10,000 nt of DNA from Calditrichia bacterium (lineage in GTDB: Bacteria > Calditrichota > Calditrichia > Calditrichales > Calditrichaceae): NCBI GenBank assembly GCA_027039465.1, contig JALWEA010000186.1, positions 1-10,000 of the forward strand. Direction: 5' to 3'. How positions within the stretch are numbered: position 1 is the first letter of the stretch; every line of letters begins with the position of its first letter. The notes beneath the pieces are model-generated. The model was not told the DNA's origin. It saw only the letters and a list, made by a program, of their open reading frames with translations, and searched no databases. Of this stretch, positions 6,343 to 10,000 are shown piece after piece. A program made the position numbers and the translations under genes.

Positions 6343-7725
6343 TCAGGATACCACAAACGTTTTTTTCTGCTCCAATTGCTGCAAAATCTCTTTGCGTTTC
6401 GTTTCATAACCCTTTCTTCCCATCAGGGCGTAGGTGGCGATTTTGCCCTGTTCCACGCCTGGTTGATCAAATGCATTTATTTCCAGAAGTCCTCCGGCAA
6501 ACGCCGTTGCCGCTTCCAGTAAAAAGAAAAACGCACCGATATTTTCGGCGGAAACCCGATCAAAGCGCAGGGTCAAATTGGGACGCTCGTTGTTGGTAAG
6601 GGCTAATTCCGTGGCTTTCTTCTCGGCATTCAGCAATTCACCCAATGTTTTATCTTTTAAATAATTGAATTCATCAATCTCCGGGAAATAATTATCCAGA
6701 GCTTCGCTATGTTCGAATTGCCCGACCTCCAGGAAGGTAATCACTTTGTCATTCGGGCCCTCCACGTAAAGCTGAACTTGGGAATGCTGGTCGGTGGCGC
6801 CGAGCGCTTTAACCGGCGTTTGTCCCGTTTCCACCAATTCACCTTTCACGTTATAGCGTTTGCCCAAACTTTCGGCCCACAGTTGGCGGTACCAATCCGC
6901 CAGGTCGCGTAATTTATTGCTGTAAGGCATCATCACGCTGATGTTTTTATTTTTTTTCATGTACAAAAAATGAATGGCGGCGTAAAGGAAGGCCGGATTT
7001 TCCATCAAATTATCACGATTGCAAATTTCCGCCATTTCGCGCGCTCCCTTAAGCAAAGCGTCAATGTCAATGCCGGAAATGGCCGCGGAAACCAATCCCA
7101 CCGGTGATAAAACCGAAAAACGTCCTCCGACATTCGGAGGTATTCGAAAACATTTGATGGGATACTGGCGGGCGATTTCATTTAACAAGCCCTGTACCGG
7201 GTCGGTAGTGAAAAGAAGGTTTTTGTAAAAATTTTCTCCCAATCCGTCTTTGAGGTATTTCATAAAGTAGAGCATGGTTGCTGCGGTTTCGGCCGTTGCA
7301 CCGGATTTGGACACCACATGAAAAAGCGTTTTGGAAGCATCGATGTGCTTCAGCAAATCGTGAATCCAATCCGGGTCCACATTATCGGGAAAAAACATTT
7401 TTGGCGTTTTCGAAAGATTGTAATAGGAATCCAAAAGCGAAGTTTGCAAGGCAATAGGGCCTAATGCCGAACCGCCGATGCCGATATGAACGTAATTTTC
7501 AAAACGTTTCCGGGCGCCCGTAGCATAAGTTTTAATTTCGGAAATGGTTTCTTCCTGGAAGGGTAATTTGTAAAATCCCAGGGTTTCGTTCTCGGCCTTT
7601 TGGCGCAAATCGTCCAATACCTCGCGTCCTTTACCTAACAATGCTTCGATTTCCGCAATAGATAATCCGTGAGCGGTACCGACATTTTCAGTCATCACAT
7701 TCGAAAAATCCAAAACAACAGACAT
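6343..7725 (-). CDS. pgi: Glucose-6-phosphate isomerase
   Basis: A 460-residue cytoplasmic enzyme interconverting glucose 6-phosphate and fructose 6-phosphate in glycolysis and gluconeogenesis. Family motifs in order: GIGGSALGP (82-90), phosphate-binding SKSGATAET (139-147), NVGGRFSVLSPVG (198-210, with Arg202), WAESLGK (283-289, Glu285), TDQHSQ (311-316, His314) and the signature GVEQGK (423-428, Lys428). The expected catalytic residues are all present. Length matches the shorter bacterial form (about 450) rather than the roughly 550-residue enterobacterial one. The ATG at 7725 is chosen because GAGGG (7734-7730) precedes it at 4-5 bases. An upstream in-frame TTG (7818) would add 31 residues encoded across the clpC terminator hairpin. 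It is separated from clpC by that terminator, so probably has its own promoter. The last residues before the stop are KKTFVVS. Confidence 0.97.
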   Translation of the reverse strand: MSVVLDFSNVMTENVGTAHGLSIAEIEALLGKGREVLDDLRQKAENETLGFYKLPFQEETISEIKTYATGARKRFENYVHIGIGGSALGPIALQTSLLDSYYNLSKTPKMFFPDNVDPDWIHDLLKHIDASKTLFHVVSKSGATAETAATMLYFMKYLKDGLGENFYKNLLFTTDPVQGLLNEIARQYPIKCFRIPPNVGGRFSVLSPVGLVSAAISGIDIDALLKGAREMAEICNRDNLMENPAFLYAAIHFLYMKKNKNISVMMPYSNKLRDLADWYRQLWAESLGKRYNVKGELVETGQTPVKALGATDQHSQVQLYVEGPNDKVITFLEVGQFEHSEALDNYFPEIDEFNYLKDKTLGELLNAEKKATELALTNNERPNLTLRFDRVSAENIGAFFFLLEAATAFAGGLLEINAFDQPGVEQGKIATYALMGRKGYETKRKEILQQLEQKKTFVVS

Positions 7726-7758
7726 AATACCCTCGTTTTTATTTTTACCAACTGTCGG

Positions 7759-7787
7759 AATATAAGACAATAAACAAAAATGCCCAA
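7759..7787 (-). promoter_or_regulatory. Candidate sigma-70-type promoter of pgi
   Basis: On the minus strand TTGGGC (7787-7782) and TATATT (7764-7759) are separated by 17 bases. The -10 box matches the consensus at 5 of 6 positions, the -35 box only at 3 of 6. Initiation would fall near 7751, about 25 bases before the pgi start. The -35 box lies inside the clpC terminator stem. Confidence 0.35.
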
Positions 7788-7808
7788 GTGAAAAATCACC
7801 CGGGCATT
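7771..7808 (-). terminator. Rho-independent terminator of clpC
   Basis: Thirteen paired positions (7796-7808 with 7779-7791, two of them G-U in the transcript) enclose a 4-base loop. On the minus strand the stem runs into TTTTTGTTTA. It begins 23 bases after the clpC stop and separates clpC from pgi. Confidence 0.85.
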
Positions 7809-7831
7809 GTAATTCCAATAATTATTAAGGG

Positions 7832-10000
7832 TTATCCTTTTAGTTCAACATCCTCGGTTTCGTCTTTCTTGCGATCGATTTCGGTAAACATGAGTTCATG
7901 TTTGTTTTTCATTTTGATTTGAATAACACTGCCGTCCGCGAATTTACCTTTAATTAATTCGTCGGCAATCGGATCTTCCACATACCGTTGAATGGCCCGT
8001 CGCAGCGGACGTGCACCGTACATGGGGTCAAAACCGTGCTCGGCGATAAATTTTTTAGCGCCTTCCGTAAGCTGAAATTCAATATGGCGTTCATTCAATT
8101 TCTTAACCAGATCTTTCAGAGCCAATTCAACAATTTTAAGAGCATCCGGCTGCGAGAACTGCCTGAAGTAGACAATGTCGTCAAGTCGGTTCAAAAATTC
8201 CGGATTAAAAGCGCGCTTTAACTCGCCTTCGATCTTGGTTTTGATGCGTTCAAAATTATCATCATTTTCTTCATTGGCAAAACCGAAACGATTGGCGTTT
8301 TTTAAATCCTTTACACCAATGTTGGAAGTCATGATGATAATCGTATTCTTAAAATCAACCTTGTGACCCAAGGAATCGGTCAGCATTCCGTCATCCATTA
8401 CCTGCAGCAGAATGTTGAAAATCTCAGGATGCGCTTTTTCGATTTCATCGAACAGAATCACCGAATACGGATGGCGGCGAACTTGTTCGGTTAAAATACC
8501 GCCCTCTTCATAGCCAACATATCCCGGAGGCGAACCGATTAAACGGGAGATGTTGAATTTTTCCATGTATTCGCTCATGTCCACCCGAATCAAGGTGTTC
8601 GGGCTTTCAAACAGATACTCGGCCAACTGCTTGGCCAAATAGGTCTTGCCTACACCCGTCGGCCCTAAAAAGAGAAAGGAACCGATAGGCCGGTTGGGAT
8701 CTTTCAATCCGGCACGGGCTCTGCGAATTGCTTTGGTAATGGTTCGGATGGCAGGATCTTGCCCAACCACACGCTTCTTAAGTTCGTCTTCCATCTTGAT
8801 TAATTTTTCGGATTCGCTTAAGGCGATGCGATGTGTCGGTATGCCCGTCATCATCGATACAACATCGGCGATGTCATGTTCGGTAACCGTGGCCACCCGG
8901 TTGTCTTCGGAACGTTCCCATTCCAATCGTGCACGTTCCAATTTATCGGCCAACGTATGTTCCAAGTCACGTAATTTGGCGGCCCGTTCAAAATCCTGAA
9001 GTTTAGCCAAAGATTCTTTTTCCACGCGTATGCGTTCGATCTCTTCTTCCAAATCAAGGATTTCCTTAGGTACCACTAAATTCGCCAAATGAACGCGTGA
9101 TCCGGCTTCATCCAAAACATCGATGGCCTTATCCGGAAAATATTTATCCGTAATGTAACGTTCACACAATTTAATGATGGCGTTGATTGCTTTTTCGGTG
9201 TACACCACATGATGATGCTTTTCGTACCGGTCTTTGACCGAATTCAAAATTTCCAGTGTCTCTTCAGGGCTGGTCGGCTCTACCATCACTTTCTGGAAGC
9301 GGCGTTCCAAAGCACCGTCTTTTTCAATGTACATACGGTACTCATCCAACGTCGTCGCTCCGATGCACTGAAGTTCGCCACGGGCCAAAGCGGGCTTGAA
9401 CATGTTGGAAGCATCCAGCGATCCCGAAGCACCGCCTGCACCTACGATAGTGTGCAATTCGTCGATAAAAAGAATCACATCATCGGCCTTCTCCAGCTCG
9501 GTCATAATGGCCTTCATGCGTTCCTCAAACTGACCGCGGTATTTGGTACCCGCTACAATGGAACCCATATCCAGTGCAACGACGCGTTTATTATGGAGAA
9601 CACGCGGCACCTTTTTTTCAATGATGCGCAAACTCAAACCTTCGGCAATGGCCGTTTTACCAACGCCGGGCTCTCCTATGAGCACCGGATTATTCTTTTT
9701 TCGGCGGGCCAAAATTTGCGCCACCCGCTGAATTTCTTTATCCCTGCCGATAATCGGATCAAGCTTACCTTCGATGGCCAATTGGGTTAAGTCACGGCCA
9801 AAATGATCCAGGGCCGGGGTTTTGACTTTTTTCGGCGGCTGCTTTGGAAGCGGCGAAGATGGCTTGCCCGAAAGGATGTTTTCCAACTCGGTGTAACAGG
9901 CGGTGTAATCAACATTAAAAGTTAAAAGAATCTGAGCCGCCAGGCTGTCTTTTTCTTTTAATATGGAAAGTAATAAATGCTCGGTTCCGACCACATCGTT
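7832..10000 (-). CDS. clpC: ATP-dependent Clp protease ATP-binding subunit ClpC (N-terminus outside window)
   Basis: The visible 722 residues are the C-terminal part of a Hsp100/AAA+ unfoldase that feeds substrates to ClpP in the cytoplasm. The frame stays open to base 10000. VGTEHLLLSIL at the edge belongs to the N-terminal repeat domain, so about 30 or more residues are missing. After a Pro/Lys linker comes the first ATPase domain: Walker A GEPGVGKT (9676-9653), Walker B VILFIDELH (about 9480-9450), arginine finger region ALERRF. A UVR-type coiled-coil motif follows (LQDFERAAKLRDLE, about 9005-8960), the feature separating ClpC from ClpA and ClpB. The second ATPase domain has GPTGVGKT (about 8665-8640), VILFDEIEKAHPE, and sensor-2 GARPLRR. 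The ClpP-docking tripeptide is read as FGF (8287-8279), where VGF or IGF is more usual. The C-terminus is short and charged. It ends at its own terminator. Confidence 0.96.
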   Translation of the reverse strand, partial: NDVVGTEHLLLSILKEKDSLAAQILLTFNVDYTACYTELENILSGKPSSPLPKQPPKKVKTPALDHFGRDLTQLAIEGKLDPIIGRDKEIQRVAQILARRKKNNPVLIGEPGVGKTAIAEGLSLRIIEKKVPRVLHNKRVVALDMGSIVAGTKYRGQFEERMKAIMTELEKADDVILFIDELHTIVGAGGASGSLDASNMFKPALARGELQCIGATTLDEYRMYIEKDGALERRFQKVMVEPTSPEETLEILNSVKDRYEKHHHVVYTEKAINAIIKLCERYITDKYFPDKAIDVLDEAGSRVHLANLVVPKEILDLEEEIERIRVEKESLAKLQDFERAAKLRDLEHTLADKLERARLEWERSEDNRVATVTEHDIADVVSMMTGIPTHRIALSESEKLIKMEDELKKRVVGQDPAIRTITKAIRRARAGLKDPNRPIGSFLFLGPTGVGKTYLAKQLAEYLFESPNTLIRVDMSEYMEKFNISRLIGSPPGYVGYEEGGILTEQVRRHPYSVILFDEIEKAHPEIFNILLQVMDDGMLTDSLGHKVDFKNTIIIMTSNIGVKDLKNANRFGFANEENDDNFERIKTKIEGELKRAFNPEFLNRLDDIVYFRQFSQPDALKIVELALKDLVKKLNERHIEFQLTEGAKKFIAEHGFDPMYGARPLRRAIQRYVEDPIADELIKGKFADGSVIQIKMKNKHELMFTEIDRKKDETEDVELKG

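Noticed and set aside
7726..7818. N-terminal extension of pgi from a TTG at 7818
   Set aside because: These codons run through the clpC terminator hairpin and have no similarity to isomerase N-termini; the ATG at 7725 has a GAGGG site.
9209..9790. 193-codon frame on the plus strand opposite clpC
   Set aside because: It is antisense to highly conserved ATPase sequence, has no ribosome site and no recognisable protein features.
9992..9994. GTG at 9994 as the start of clpC
   Set aside because: The frame stays open to base 10000 and VGTEHLLL is internal to the ClpC N-domain, so the gene continues beyond the edge.

Overview
The window reads as chromosomal DNA of a free-living bacterium of the Fibrobacteres-Chlorobi-Bacteroidetes (FCB) superphylum. 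A Calditrichota (Caldithrix-like) lineage is my best guess. The main clue is the secreted subtilase, whose C-terminal domain has the NYPNPFNP...DLLGRKV...GVYFYL pattern of type IX/Por-type sorting domains, in the form common in Calditrichota, Ignavibacteria and candidate phylum KSB1. The genus is inference; no rRNA or tRNA is present to settle it.

Layout. (1) Bases 1-478, plus strand: the end of an unrecognised gene overlaps by 4 bases a small AT-rich gene of the TumE toxin family, probably a toxin-antitoxin pair cut by the window edge. (2) Bases 479-1613: about 1.1 kb without a convincing gene, but rich in repeats. Two mirror-symmetric clusters of short hairpins (548-713 and 945-1101) share a TTYA centre, have covarying stems and mostly carry a GTTAGCCCC foot. 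They are followed by a 185-bp element bounded by a 17-bp inverted repeat (1247-1431) that looks like a miniature transposable element. (3) Bases 1614-5318, plus strand: a 1234-residue exported subtilisin-like protease with a parallel beta-helix, Ig/FN3-like modules and a C-terminal sorting domain. (4) Bases 5404-10000, all minus strand: an enoyl-ACP reductase-like short-chain dehydrogenase with a TTG start, glucose-6-phosphate isomerase (pgi), and the 3' part of clpC, which runs off the right edge. A hairpin terminator lies between the convergent protease and reductase genes, and another closes clpC just before pgi.

The right-hand genes are ordinary core functions: fatty-acid synthesis, central carbon metabolism and protein quality control. 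They seem to be separate transcription units rather than one pathway operon. The accessory, probably mobile, signal is confined to the left 1.45 kb. No large undescribed system is visible. The most unusual content is the GTTAG/TTYA hairpin family and its symmetric packing.
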